Part shown: positions 37,374 to 46,687 of the stretch, piece after piece
How the letters are laid out: each line of letters opens with the position of its first letter
Numbering within the stretch: the first letter of the stretch is position 1
Source of the DNA: DATFVA01 sp963764235
Lineage (GTDB): Bacteria > Bacteroidota > Ignavibacteria > Ignavibacteriales > Ignavibacteriaceae
DNA: 64,000 bases
Assembly (NCBI GenBank): GCA_963764235.1
Contig: CAVXRO010000004.1
Span: 62,001 to 126,000, forward strand
Direction of reading: 5' to 3'
The notes under the pieces: generated by a model
What the model saw: only the letters and a program-made list of their open reading frames with translations
Databases searched by the model: none
Told to the model about the DNA's origin: nothing
Translations under genes and position numbers: made by a program

Positions 37374-39332
37374 TTAACTCCATTTCCTCTGCTTGGTTTC
37401 AAGGGGCATTGGATAGGATTTTGCAATATCGTTCTCAACTTCTATTTCCTGTTCATCAAAAGAAGGATTAAACGTATTCACATAATACTTAAATAATAAT
37501 TTCCATTCCTCTTTGGTTGTATGTCCATTACGTGATTGAAAATCTTCTATCATGTTCAGAATTGCCTGTTCATCGTGCAGGCATACCATCCGGGCTTTAA
37601 AAATCTTCTCGTGGTTTGTTGCCACAACACCTTCCTCAGCCGTGAGGACTTCTTCAAATAATTTTTCACCTTCCCTGATTCCCGTGTACTCAATTTTTAT
37701 ATCCTTATCAGGTACTAAATTATTCAGTAGAATTAGGTCACGAACAAGATCTACGATTTTTATTGGCTCACCCATATCAAGTACAAATACGTCTCCGTTA
37801 CTCCCTGTGGCACCGGCCTGCAGAACAAGAGCAACTGATTCCGGAATTGTCATAAAGTAACGTTTCATGTCGGGATGAGTTATAGTAATCGGCCCCCCGC
37901 TTTTTATTTGTTCCATGAATATCGGCAAGGCACTGCCTCTGCTCCCTATTACATTTCCAAACCTCACAGCTACAAAGTTAGATAAACTATTTTTACCCGC
38001 ACCGGTAACAATGTACTCTGCGATCCTTTTTGATACCCCCATTATACTAGTCGGATTAACTGCTTTATCGGTAGAGATCAAAACAAAATTTTCCACTCCG
38101 CTAAACTTTGCTGCCTGAGCAAGATTATGTGTGCCAAGAATATTTACGCGTACAGCTTCTTCCGGAAACTTTTCCATAACAGGAACATGCTTATAAGCAG
38201 CCGCATGAAAAACAACATCCGGAGAAAATGAAGAAAATATTTTATCCACTTTGTGTTGATGGGAGATATCACATATATAAAGCCGTATCTGCAGTTTCGA
38301 ATCCAATCTCTTTAATTGTAATTCAAGATCAGCCAGATCACTTTCGTTTATATCGAGGATTCCAAGTTCTTCGGGCTTATAATGAATAACCTGTCTGGCG
38401 ATTTCTGAACCGATTGATCCGGCAGCACCTGTAATTAGAATTCTTTTCTTATATAAATAATTGCTGATCTGTTGTGTATTTATTGATACAGCCTGTCTTC
38501 CTATCAGATCACTGACATCGATATCCCTGATATCCCGTAGACTTATTTTAATGTTATTGGATATATCATTTATAGCAGAGACAACTTTTACATTGGTAAC
38601 TCCACAGTCTCTCGCAAGGTTTAGGATCTTCCGGTGAAACCTTCTATCCGCTGTAAGTATTGAAATCAGAATTGATTCAATATTGTAATCCCTTATGATA
38701 TTGGGAAGATCTTCAGTATTACCCATAATTCTTATCCCCTGAAGATATAAATTATTTTTCAGCGGATCATCATCAATAAATCCGATGGGAAAGAATTCTC
38801 TCGGCTGACTTCTATTAATTTCTCTGAGTAACTGTTCACCACTGCTTCCTGCACCTATAATCAATGTTTTTTTCAGTCCCGCCACACCGATATTTTTTCT
38901 TACAACTTCAAGATACATCCTTTTGGAAATTTTAAATCCCGATGACAACAGGAAACTGAAAATAAGATCTATTAAAAGAATTCCCCGGGGAAATTCCCTG
39001 AAAACAGGAAAGTTGAATCCGTATACTAAGATGAAAAGAATGCCATTACTAAGCAGACTGGCTTTTGCAATGTTGGCCAAATCCTGTAAAGAAACAAATT
39101 TCCATGAAATGTCGTAAAGACTGAATGAATAGAAAACCAGTATTTTGACCGGGATAAAAATAAGCAGAAGAATCAGAAGGTTAGAGTAGATGATTATGAA
39201 TGAATTTAGTTCCTTATAGACCTCAAGAGTAAGATAAATAGATATGCTAAAAGCAATGATATCAAAGAGAATAAATAATAATTTTCTCTTTAAATTTGTA
39301 GGGTTAAATAAATTTCTAATGTTTTCTATCAT
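37374..39332 (-). CDS. Membrane-bound UDP-GlcNAc 4,6-dehydratase (PglF/WbpM/CapD type)
   Basis: The 652-residue protein has four N-terminal membrane helices (about residues 15-130), a first Rossmann fold with IGAGSSGEQL (about 157), and a catalytic SDR domain with TGAAGSIGSE (about 302), HAAAYKHVPVME, STDKAVNPTS (about 418) and MGVSKR. The Met in place of the usual SDR Tyr is the hallmark of the 4,6-dehydratases that convert UDP-GlcNAc to UDP-4-keto-6-deoxy-GlcNAc. This is step one toward bacillosamine-type or QuiNAc sugars. Its start overlaps the sugar transferase stop (ATGA), and a DegT aminotransferase lies two genes upstream. Confidence 0.93.
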   Translation of the reverse strand: MIENIRNLFNPTNLKRKLLFILFDIIAFSISIYLTLEVYKELNSFIIIYSNLLILLLIFIPVKILVFYSFSLYDISWKFVSLQDLANIAKASLLSNGILFILVYGFNFPVFREFPRGILLIDLIFSFLLSSGFKISKRMYLEVVRKNIGVAGLKKTLIIGAGSSGEQLLREINRSQPREFFPIGFIDDDPLKNNLYLQGIRIMGNTEDLPNIIRDYNIESILISILTADRRFHRKILNLARDCGVTNVKVVSAINDISNNIKISLRDIRDIDVSDLIGRQAVSINTQQISNYLYKKRILITGAAGSIGSEIARQVIHYKPEELGILDINESDLADLELQLKRLDSKLQIRLYICDISHQHKVDKIFSSFSPDVVFHAAAYKHVPVMEKFPEEAVRVNILGTHNLAQAAKFSGVENFVLISTDKAVNPTSIMGVSKRIAEYIVTGAGKNSLSNFVAVRFGNVIGSRGSALPIFMEQIKSGGPITITHPDMKRYFMTIPESVALVLQAGATGSNGDVFVLDMGEPIKIVDLVRDLILLNNLVPDKDIKIEYTGIREGEKLFEEVLTAEEGVVATNHEKIFKARMVCLHDEQAILNMIEDFQSRNGHTTKEEWKLLFKYYVNTFNPSFDEQEIEVENDIAKSYPMPLETKQRKWS

Positions 39333-39929
39333 TTAAAGATGGTCTTGAGAGTTGTTATGATAATTTTGAAGTCTGTAGAGAAACTGGCTTCTGATATATA
39401 TCGTTTATTCAGATTAATTTTATCTGGCAATATATTATTCAGATAGTAAATTTCCGGGTTTTCACATTCCTTTAGTAGATTACTTTCATTATAATACTTA
39501 ATGGAAGCATAATCCGAAATTCCAGGTTTGAGTTTAAGGATTTTATCATAATCATTACGATATACCATCGCAAACTTCTTCAATTCGGGTCTGGGGCCAA
39601 CGAAGCTCATTTTGCCCCAAAGTACATTTATTAGCTGAGGTAATTCATCAAGCTTATAATTCCGCAATATTTTTCCGATTTTGGTAATTCTTGAATCATC
39701 TGCAGAGGTTACGCCGTTATCGTTGGATGTCTCCCTTATCTGCATTGTCCTGAATTTATAAATATAAAATATTTCCCAGTTTTGACCAACTCTTTCCTGT
39801 TTAAAAGAATACAGGCTTGCCACAGGTTAAATATATTAGTAAATATATTAAAAAGAAAAGAGGTAAGAGGATTACTAATGAAATAAAAGAGAGAAATATA
39901 TCTGAAAACCTTTTAAGTATAATATACAT
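39329..39929 (-). CDS. Monotopic phosphoglycosyl transferase (PglC/WcaJ C-terminal type), frameshifted
   Basis: The 164-residue frame (from 39823) has the bacterial sugar transferase signature: KQERVGQNWEIFYIYKFRTM, LDELPQLINVLWGKMSFVGPRPEL and LKPGISDYASI. It lacks the usual N-terminal membrane segment. That segment is encoded just upstream in another frame, from ATG 39929: MYIILKRFSDIFLSF, a re-entrant helix rich in Leu/Ile, then KPVFF. The frames join if one T is removed from the TTTT run at 39803-39806 (minus strand), restoring KPVFFKQERVG. The full protein would be about 200 residues, the size of PglC, which loads the first sugar-1-phosphate on undecaprenyl phosphate. The upstream 40 bp has no strong ribosome site. 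Confidence 0.85.
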
Positions 39930-40022
39930 ATAATTATTTTTAAGCCTTAAGCTCACAATTCTGTTATAAATGGCTAGCTGTAAATTTAATTTTTTCTGGT
40001 ATAATTAAAAAGACAATTTGAT

Positions 40023-41189
40023 TTATTTAGAAAATTTAACTGTGAGGCGATTGACCGTCTCTATCACCGTTCCCACCTGGTTTTCTGACATTCCCGGCCA
40101 GATTGGAAGACTGATTACACTGGAATAAATAGCCTCTGATCTGGGGAATTGTACTTCTAAAAGGTTAAAAGTATCTCTGTAATAAGGGTGTCTATATAAA
40201 GGGATAAAGTGAACACTGACCCCTATTCCTGCATTTTTCAATTCATCTATAAATTCAGCACGGTTTATTTTTAATTTGTCAGTTATTACCTCAACCGGGT
40301 ACAGGTGGAATGAAGATTTCCTGTCAGGTTTAATTTTGTACAAATTCAGACACTCATTATCTCTGAAACCTTCGTTGTATTTATTATATATTTCTTCTCT
40401 CATATTTTGAAGAAGTTCAATTTTTTTTAATTGTGCCAGACCCAAACTGGCCTGAATATCTGTAAAATTATATTTATAGCCAGGCGCAATAACCTCATAA
40501 TACCAGGAACCCTCTGAGGTGTATCTTTTCCAGGCATCACTGTTTATTCCATGTAATCTCATTATGGAGCACCGTTTTGCAATTCCCGGATCCTCAGTAC
40601 AGATCATTCCTCCCTCACCAGTTGCCAATGTCTTAGTAGCGTAAAAACTGAAACAGGTGACATCACTCAGAGTACCAATTTTCCTCCCTTTATAAAAGGA
40701 AGGCAGGGCATGTGCAGCATCTTCAATTACTTTCAGGTTATTCTTTGAAGCGATATCCGAAATTTCATCAATATCGCAGGGTTGTCCGGCAAAATGGACA
40801 GGGATAATAGCTTTTGTTTTATTTGTAAGTGCTTTTTCTATTTCAAACGGATCAATATTATAGGTGTCTCTCTGAACATCCACTATAACCGGTTTAGCCC
40901 CAAAGTAACAGATTATTTCAGCTGTTGCTGTAAAAGTTACGGCAGGAACAATAACTTCGTCACCCCGTTTTATTCCTATTGCTTCAAGCGCTAAATGAGC
41001 AGCGGCTGTCCAGGAGCTTACAGCAATAGAATACCCGGCTCCAATATAAGAATTAAATTCGTTTTCAAATTTCAGAGACTTCGGACCGGTGGTCCACCAT
41101 CCTGACCGTATTGTGTCCACAACTTCATTTAATTCCGTTTCATCCATAAATGGTTTATGGAAAGGAATTTGTTCTTTATTTTCCTGCAT
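40023..41189 (-). CDS. DegT/DnrJ/EryC1/StrS family PLP-dependent sugar aminotransferase
   Basis: The 388-residue enzyme has the DegT fold: an N-terminal GWWTTGP stretch, AIPVHFAGQPCDIDEI, the EDAAHALPSFYKG aspartate region, and the PLP Lys in SFYATKTLATGEGG (about residue 183). It ends in the SAIxFHPIPLYRHPYY-like block SVHFIPLYRHPYY. Such enzymes transfer an amino group from glutamate to a 4-keto sugar nucleotide. With the neighbouring 4,6-dehydratase it probably makes UDP-4-amino-4,6-dideoxy-GlcNAc. The start ATG overlaps the GNAT stop by 1 bp. Confidence 0.93.
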   Translation of the reverse strand: MQENKEQIPFHKPFMDETELNEVVDTIRSGWWTTGPKSLKFENEFNSYIGAGYSIAVSSWTAAAHLALEAIGIKRGDEVIVPAVTFTATAEIICYFGAKPVIVDVQRDTYNIDPFEIEKALTNKTKAIIPVHFAGQPCDIDEISDIASKNNLKVIEDAAHALPSFYKGRKIGTLSDVTCFSFYATKTLATGEGGMICTEDPGIAKRCSIMRLHGINSDAWKRYTSEGSWYYEVIAPGYKYNFTDIQASLGLAQLKKIELLQNMREEIYNKYNEGFRDNECLNLYKIKPDRKSSFHLYPVEVITDKLKINRAEFIDELKNAGIGVSVHFIPLYRHPYYRDTFNLLEVQFPRSEAIYSSVISLPIWPGMSENQVGTVIETVNRLTVKFSK

Positions 41190-41785
41190 TATGATTCCTG
41201 GTTCCGGGAAGCTAAATTTTTGATGAAATATATGGCCTCTTTTTCTTCGCGTTCTATCTCAAAATTGTTTTTATAATAAAAGCTGATTGCAATCCGATTA
41301 TGCTTTTTTACTGATAGACCGTAAGTGAAGATTTTATCCTTTATTAATTCATTTTCAAAAAACTTTATTAATTCAGTTCCTACCCCCCGGTGACCTGATT
41401 TCTTATTAACTGCTATTGATAAAAGTCTTAACCTGGCTCCAGAGCAGAACCGGGGACCCGGCTTATATTTCTTCAACAAGTGCTTAACTTTCTCTACCCA
41501 GAATTTCGGGTTTTTTAACAGAACAAAAAACAGCTGACCGGGATATTTTTTTATAAATTCGTTAATCGATGTTTCAGTGTTCATTCCTGCAACTATGAAT
41601 CCAAGTATGTCAGAATCATTTTCGAGGGCGAGATAATTGTACTGATTATGATTTAACAGATTCATATAAAAGCTGCTTAACAAATTTTTGGGCAGCAATG
41701 AACTGAAATGATTCTTATCAAAGGCATATTGATGAATAGAACAGATCTTTTCTATATCATTTATTTCTGCTTTTCTGATTATCAT
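41189..41785 (-). CDS. GNAT family N-acetyltransferase
   Basis: The 198-residue protein has the GNAT acetyl-CoA fold: N-terminal IRKAEINDIEKICSIH, a beta strand LGFIVAG, motif A LLSIAVNKKSGHRGVGTEL (the R/Q-x2-GxG/A loop is HRGVGT) and the C-terminal GLSVKKHNRIAISFYYKNNFE. Located between the sugar aminotransferase and a glycosyltransferase, it probably acetylates the 4-amino group made by the DegT enzyme. It is not the usual PglD-type (beta-helix) acetyltransferase, so the substrate is inferred from position only. Confidence 0.88.
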   Translation of the reverse strand: MIIRKAEINDIEKICSIHQYAFDKNHFSSLLPKNLLSSFYMNLLNHNQYNYLALENDSDILGFIVAGMNTETSINEFIKKYPGQLFFVLLKNPKFWVEKVKHLLKKYKPGPRFCSGARLRLLSIAVNKKSGHRGVGTELIKFFENELIKDKIFTYGLSVKKHNRIAISFYYKNNFEIEREEKEAIYFIKNLASRNQES

Positions 41786-41807
41786 TTTCGAATAATAACA
41801 GATTATA

Positions 41808-42923
41808 TTAATTGTTCTTTAAAATTTCACTATAAATCAGTAACATTTCCTCAAGGTTTTTCCGGAAATCATATTTCATACGAATCCTTTCTCTGGCTGC
41901 CTTACCCATTCTTATCCTCTCATCTTTATTCCTGATTAAGTATTCCATTGCTTCGGCAGCCTTTTCCGGATTCCTGGGGGGAACGATAAGACCTGTAAAT
42001 TGATCTGACACTACCTCAGTTAATCCCCCTACTTCTGACACTATGACTGGTTTTTCAGATGCTCCTGATTCAAGGATAGCTACTCCAAAGCTTTCATCAT
42101 TTATTACCGAAAGCGCTACATATATGTCGAGCATGTTATGATAAACCTGAACCTGAGAATACTTCACAAATCCAGTAAAATAGGTAACCTCCGATATATC
42201 AAGCTCCTCTGCCAGGTCTTTTAATCTTTTTTCAAGTGACCCTCCCCCAACGATAAGCAATTTTAACGGCAGTTCCGGATTTTTAATCCTGACTATCTTA
42301 AAAGCTCTTATGAGAAATTCTATGCCGTATTGGTATTCAAGACTTTTTATAGTACCAATAACAATATCTCCTTTTCCGAATACTGATTCAACACTCATAG
42401 GCTTAAATTGGTCAGTATTTATTCCAAAGGGAGTGACCTGGATTTTTTTCTCTGTGTATTTTTTTATTTCTTCAACCATAAAATTACTGGTGGAGAGAAT
42501 CCTGTCAGCCTTTCGGAACAATCTTTTCATTAATGCTGTTTTAATAGATGAACCCCGTGGAAATGTAAATATATCAGAACCCCAGACCGATACAATAAAG
42601 GGGTGAAATCCTGAAAGCATTCCCAGTAAACCATAACTTGATGCATAATGTGCATGGAGCAAATCCGGTTTAAATTCATCTATAATCTTTTTTATCCTGG
42701 GAAGAGCAGCCAGGTACAGTATTTTATTAATACTACCCTTTTTTGAAAAGAGCACTTTTTTCGGAAGATGAATATTCACCAGTTTGATATTCGGATTATA
42801 CTGTGAATCATCGTACGAATTGTTAAGGCCGCATACTAAAACACTGCAGTTCTTCTGTACTATCCCGTTTGCCCACTTAATTGTATGGGCGGAAGATAAA
42901 GAGGCTAAAAGAAGAACTTTCAT
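41808..42923 (-). CDS. Glycosyltransferase, GT4/GT1 family (GT-B fold)
   Basis: The 371-residue protein is a retaining GT-B glycosyltransferase. It has LHAHYASSYGLLG and VSVWGSDIF in the acceptor-side domain. In the donor-side domain it has the EX7E signature ESFGVAILESGASEKPVIVSE (here ESFGVAILESG and SEVGGLTEVV). The sugar transferred cannot be predicted. It overlaps the polymerase/ligase gene by 1 bp and lies 22 bp upstream of the GNAT gene. Confidence 0.92.
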   Translation of the reverse strand: MKVLLLASLSSAHTIKWANGIVQKNCSVLVCGLNNSYDDSQYNPNIKLVNIHLPKKVLFSKKGSINKILYLAALPRIKKIIDEFKPDLLHAHYASSYGLLGMLSGFHPFIVSVWGSDIFTFPRGSSIKTALMKRLFRKADRILSTSNFMVEEIKKYTEKKIQVTPFGINTDQFKPMSVESVFGKGDIVIGTIKSLEYQYGIEFLIRAFKIVRIKNPELPLKLLIVGGGSLEKRLKDLAEELDISEVTYFTGFVKYSQVQVYHNMLDIYVALSVINDESFGVAILESGASEKPVIVSEVGGLTEVVSDQFTGLIVPPRNPEKAAEAMEYLIRNKDERIRMGKAARERIRMKYDFRKNLEEMLLIYSEILKNN

Positions 42924-44350
42924 TATATTAATGACTGGTTCGTTAATGAAAAAATTTTTTCTTGTGGATTAATCTTGTTCATATTTAAATAAATCAAAAT
43001 TGAAAAAACAATCCAGAAAGGCAAGTCGCTGTTAATGGTTCCGTAGCTTATTAGATTTCCCCATTCAAAAAGTCCCCGGATGAATAGAGCAATGCCTGAT
43101 CCGGTAATTGCCAGAACCAGATAATAATATTCCTGGTTGAATAAACTTTTTGATCTTTTCAGGGCTTTGATGCATAGTTTAAAATAGACAACAGGTAGGA
43201 GCAGAGAAGTGAAAAGCCCCAACAGTCCCATATCAGACCAAAAAAATAAATAAAAATTATGAGCATGACCAAACTGGATTTCATTATAGTGGAATAGAAT
43301 AAATTTTTCAGCTGGACTCCCTAAAATGAAAGGGATATTCGGATAGATAGCATATTTGGTAGCCGCTGGACCATATCCAATTACCGGGTTGCTGAGGATT
43401 ACTTTGTAAATCGTATCAAGAATGAAATTTCTTCCGGTTGAAAGATTTTCTGTTCTGAAATATAATCCGATAAAAGCCTGAATTTCCGGTATTAATAGAA
43501 GGGGTAATGCGGCTATAATTAATATAACAGCGAATTTTAATATTCTTTTATTCAAATGATATAATATATAGGCTGAGCTTAAAACAAGAGCTAAAATTGC
43601 TGCACGGGAATTCGTTATTAAAAGGCCTATGATAAAAATAGTCATAAGGATAAAAAATATCTTTTTCTCATTTCGTTTAAAATGTCCAAGTGAAAAAGCC
43701 ATAGCTATCGATATTACAATTACCAGGAAGGAACCCATTGAATTCATGTTTATATAGCTGTTATCAATTTTTTCCAGCTGATTCAGGTTTAATAGTACGA
43801 AATTAAAATTATTATGTGCAAGCTCCGAAAAAATAGTGATAGTGTAAATTAATCCGGTAACAAAAAAGGCCAGTATAATTAATTTTATAAGCTTACTGTC
43901 TTCGATTAATGAAAATATGATATATACCAGGATAAAAAATAAAGTTAGCCTGAGCATTTGAACCATACCAAGAGAAACATAGTCGGAAAAAAGTGTGGAT
44001 ATGATCATAGAAAGGTAAAGGAAAAAAATAAGCATCCCGACCTGTCCTGGAACCTTAGGATATTTAGAGATTTCCAGACCATAATACTTCAGAAAAAGAA
44101 ATAATAATATTAGAAAATTAAGTATCTGAACTAATGTTCGAAGCTGGATACTGATAGTACTTGTTAGAGTCAGAAATGATATAATTGCAAAAAAAAGGAG
44201 AACTTTTTCACCTTTGGCTATTAAAATCAATAATAGCAAAATAACAGCAGCTGCAGCCAACATGTGATTGATAAAAAGCAGACTGAACATCCCGAGCCCG
44301 GTTGATAACCATATTAAAGATGCGGACTTATGTAGATTAAGGTATTTCAA
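42923..44350 (-). CDS. O-antigen/polysaccharide polymerase or ligase (Wzy/WaaL family)
   Basis: The 475-residue protein has about 11-12 hydrophobic helices and one large loop with PVIGYGPAATKYA and a nearby HAHNFYLFFW. This is the O-antigen ligase/Wzy-C signature, in which an Arg-rich or His-bearing periplasmic loop is catalytic. It would either polymerise repeat units (Wzy) or attach the polymer to a lipid core (WaaL); the sequence alone does not decide. It begins 1 bp after the GT9 stop, with a TTG start. Confidence 0.88.
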   Translation of the reverse strand: MKYLNLHKSASLIWLSTGLGMFSLLFINHMLAAAAVILLLLILIAKGEKVLLFFAIISFLTLTSTISIQLRTLVQILNFLILLFLFLKYYGLEISKYPKVPGQVGMLIFFLYLSMIISTLFSDYVSLGMVQMLRLTLFFILVYIIFSLIEDSKLIKLIILAFFVTGLIYTITIFSELAHNNFNFVLLNLNQLEKIDNSYINMNSMGSFLVIVISIAMAFSLGHFKRNEKKIFFILMTIFIIGLLITNSRAAILALVLSSAYILYHLNKRILKFAVILIIAALPLLLIPEIQAFIGLYFRTENLSTGRNFILDTIYKVILSNPVIGYGPAATKYAIYPNIPFILGSPAEKFILFHYNEIQFGHAHNFYLFFWSDMGLLGLFTSLLLPVVYFKLCIKALKRSKSLFNQEYYYLVLAITGSGIALFIRGLFEWGNLISYGTINSDLPFWIVFSILIYLNMNKINPQEKIFSLTNQSLI

Positions 44351-44351
44351 T

Positions 44352-45470
44352 TTAAACGGCTGATTTTATGGTTTCTAATCCAAGTTCATTTATGAACTGC
44401 CGTATATCTGATTTCACCTCTTCCACTGAAAGATTGTTCATGCATTCATAGGCAGGGCATAACCGGCCTGCATTGGTAAAACAGTACTGTGTTTTAACAG
44501 GAGAACAGGGTATTATTCTCTGTATGAACCGATGATAAGGTCCCGGAATGTATGGGTATCTGACAGATGTAGGACCGAATATTGCATATGTAGGTTTTCC
44601 CCTTAAATTAGCTATATGAAGCGGTCCTGTGTCATTTCCTATGAAGAGGGCACAATCATCAATGGCCTTGATTAGATCTGAAACAGATTCTGTATAGATA
44701 ACAGGTATTTTCAGATATTCTATTTCATTGAGAATTGTCCCGGTTATCTGTCCTTTTTCACATATAAAATTAACGGGAAATGACTGATTCAAATCCTCAG
44801 CCAATTGTACGAATTTTCTGATGCTCCATTCTTTGGCTTTCCATCCCGCAAAAGGATTAAGATAAATCCTGCCAGACTTATTATAACTAACCGGAAATGT
44901 TTTTATCTCCTCCGGTTTTTCAATATCCTTGATCACCCTGACAACGTCCAGGTATCTGTCCATCAGATCGGGACTATGCCTGGTTGGGACATAATCAGAA
45001 TAAATTGATTTATAATATTTCTGGTTTAATCCAATAATCCTTGTAGCGTGGGACTGAGCAAGCAGGAATGATGAGATGATGCTTCCTGTAAGATCAAAAA
45101 TTATCTCCGGCGATATTTTCCTGATTACCCCTCTGGCTTTGAATGAAGCTATCCTTGAGTTAAACTTAAATTCCTTTCTTTCAATAGAGACAATTTCTAT
45201 TTCTTTGAACACTATCCTGTATATTGATGTGCATTCAGGAAAAGTGAGAATAATGACGTTATTATTTTTATAATAATTTACCAGCTCTTTTACCGCGGGA
45301 ATTGTAAAAACCGAATCTCCAAGCTTGTGAAACGAGACGATTAAAACAATTCCGGATTTATTTTTAGAAAAAGAATTCATAAATCGGATAAGGTACAGGA
45401 TGACATTCGTAAACAGAAAAAATAAATAATCCAGTACTCTATTCGAATTAAGTTTTCGCAATAATTCCAA
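44352..45470 (-). CDS. Glycosyltransferase family 9 (heptosyltransferase-like)
   Basis: The 372-residue protein fits GT9: N-terminal SFHKLGDSVFTIPAVKEL, the NPFAGWKAKEWSIRKFVQLA strand, and the donor-site FIGNDTGPLHIANLRGKPTYAIFGPT (here GNDTGPLHIA). GT9 enzymes add heptose or related sugars to lipid A core, from ADP-heptose. A Cys-rich tail near the C-terminus (CSPVKTQYCF ... CPAYECM) is common to the family in this group. The start is TTG. It is the first gene of the minus-strand polysaccharide run and lies divergent to wecB. Confidence 0.9.
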   Translation of the reverse strand: MELLRKLNSNRVLDYLFFLFTNVILYLIRFMNSFSKNKSGIVLIVSFHKLGDSVFTIPAVKELVNYYKNNNVIILTFPECTSIYRIVFKEIEIVSIERKEFKFNSRIASFKARGVIRKISPEIIFDLTGSIISSFLLAQSHATRIIGLNQKYYKSIYSDYVPTRHSPDLMDRYLDVVRVIKDIEKPEEIKTFPVSYNKSGRIYLNPFAGWKAKEWSIRKFVQLAEDLNQSFPVNFICEKGQITGTILNEIEYLKIPVIYTESVSDLIKAIDDCALFIGNDTGPLHIANLRGKPTYAIFGPTSVRYPYIPGPYHRFIQRIIPCSPVKTQYCFTNAGRLCPAYECMNNLSVEEVKSDIRQFINELGLETIKSAV

Positions 45471-45601
45471 ATGTTCTGCCTTATCGGGAATAAAATATGT
45501 CGAATTTGAAGTTAAAAAATAATAGTTTAACAGGTCATTAAATTAGAAATTTACTGACTCATAAAAAATGTTGAATTTTTTAACAAAGAAGGTGCGGTAT
45601 T

Positions 45602-46675
45602 TTGATCAGGATAATAACAATAATTGGGGCAAGGCCTCAATTTATCAAAGCAGCGGTTGTTAGTAGTGCCTTCTCGAAATATGAAGAAGCAATCAGTGAA
45701 ACGATAGTACATACAGGGCAGCATTTTGATTATAATATGAATGAGATATTTTTTAACGAGTTAAATATTCCCTCCCCAAAATATAACTTGAATATCAATT
45801 CTCTTGCCCATGGAGCTATGACCGGTCAAATGCTTGCAAATATTGAAAAAATAATCCTGGATGAAGTTCCTGATCTTGTTTTGGTATATGGAGATACTAA
45901 CTCCACGCTCGCCGGCGCTCTGGCCGCAAAAAAACTCCATATAAAAATTGCTCATGTTGAGGCAGGGTTGAGGAGTTACAATAATTTAATGCCGGAAGAG
46001 ATAAATCGCATATTAACGGACAGGATTTCTGATATACTGTTTTGTCCAACTGATAAAGCAGTGGATAATCTCAGACTGGAGGGTTTTCAAAACTTCGGAT
46101 GCAGTATTATTAATTGCGGGGATGTGATGTTCGACCTGGCACTATCTTATATGCCGAAAATTAAAAAAGGTGAACTGCCTTTGTACGACCTTAAAAATCA
46201 GGAATTTATCCTATGTACAATTCACAGGGAAGAGAATACGAATGATCCTGAACGGTTTTCATCTATAATTGAGGCCCTTAATGAAATTGCAAGGGATACA
46301 TTTGTGGTTATACCTGCTCATCCGAGAATAAAGGATATTATTTCCAAATATCGATTAACCTCAAAAATCAGGATTTTTGAACCTTTCGGATATCTTGATA
46401 TGATGAAACTCCTCCATAATTGTCGGATGGTTATTACCGACAGCGGGGGTTTACAGAAAGAATCTTTCTTCTTCAAAAAGAAGTGTATAATTATAAGAGA
46501 GCAAACAGAATGGACAGAACTTGTTGATTATGGGTTCAATATGGTTGCGGGGACAAATAAGGAAAAGATTTTAAATTGTTACGAAGAGTTGAAACAGAGA
46601 AAATGTAACTATGATATTAACCTTTATGGAGACGGTCATGCAGGTGAGAAAATAGCCATCTCCTTACTTCAATAA
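45602..46675 (+). CDS. wecB: UDP-N-acetylglucosamine 2-epimerase (non-hydrolysing)
   Basis: The 357-residue enzyme interconverts UDP-GlcNAc and UDP-ManNAc. Conserved blocks are IIGARPQFIKAA, VHTGQHFDYNMNEIFF, VYGDTNSTLAGALAAKK, HVEAGLRS, and the C-terminal TDSGGLQKESFF. Length is normal. The start is TTG at 45602, chosen for the AAGAAGGTG site about 8 bp before it; the 130-bp gap to the divergent GT9 gene should hold both promoters. It supplies ManNAc or a further product for the surface polymer. Confidence 0.95.
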   Translation: MIRIITIIGARPQFIKAAVVSSAFSKYEEAISETIVHTGQHFDYNMNEIFFNELNIPSPKYNLNINSLAHGAMTGQMLANIEKIILDEVPDLVLVYGDTNSTLAGALAAKKLHIKIAHVEAGLRSYNNLMPEEINRILTDRISDILFCPTDKAVDNLRLEGFQNFGCSIINCGDVMFDLALSYMPKIKKGELPLYDLKNQEFILCTIHREENTNDPERFSSIIEALNEIARDTFVVIPAHPRIKDIISKYRLTSKIRIFEPFGYLDMMKLLHNCRMVITDSGGLQKESFFFKKKCIIIREQTEWTELVDYGFNMVAGTNKEKILNCYEELKQRKCNYDINLYGDGHAGEKIAISLLQ

Positions 46676-46687
46676 AAATTATTTTCA

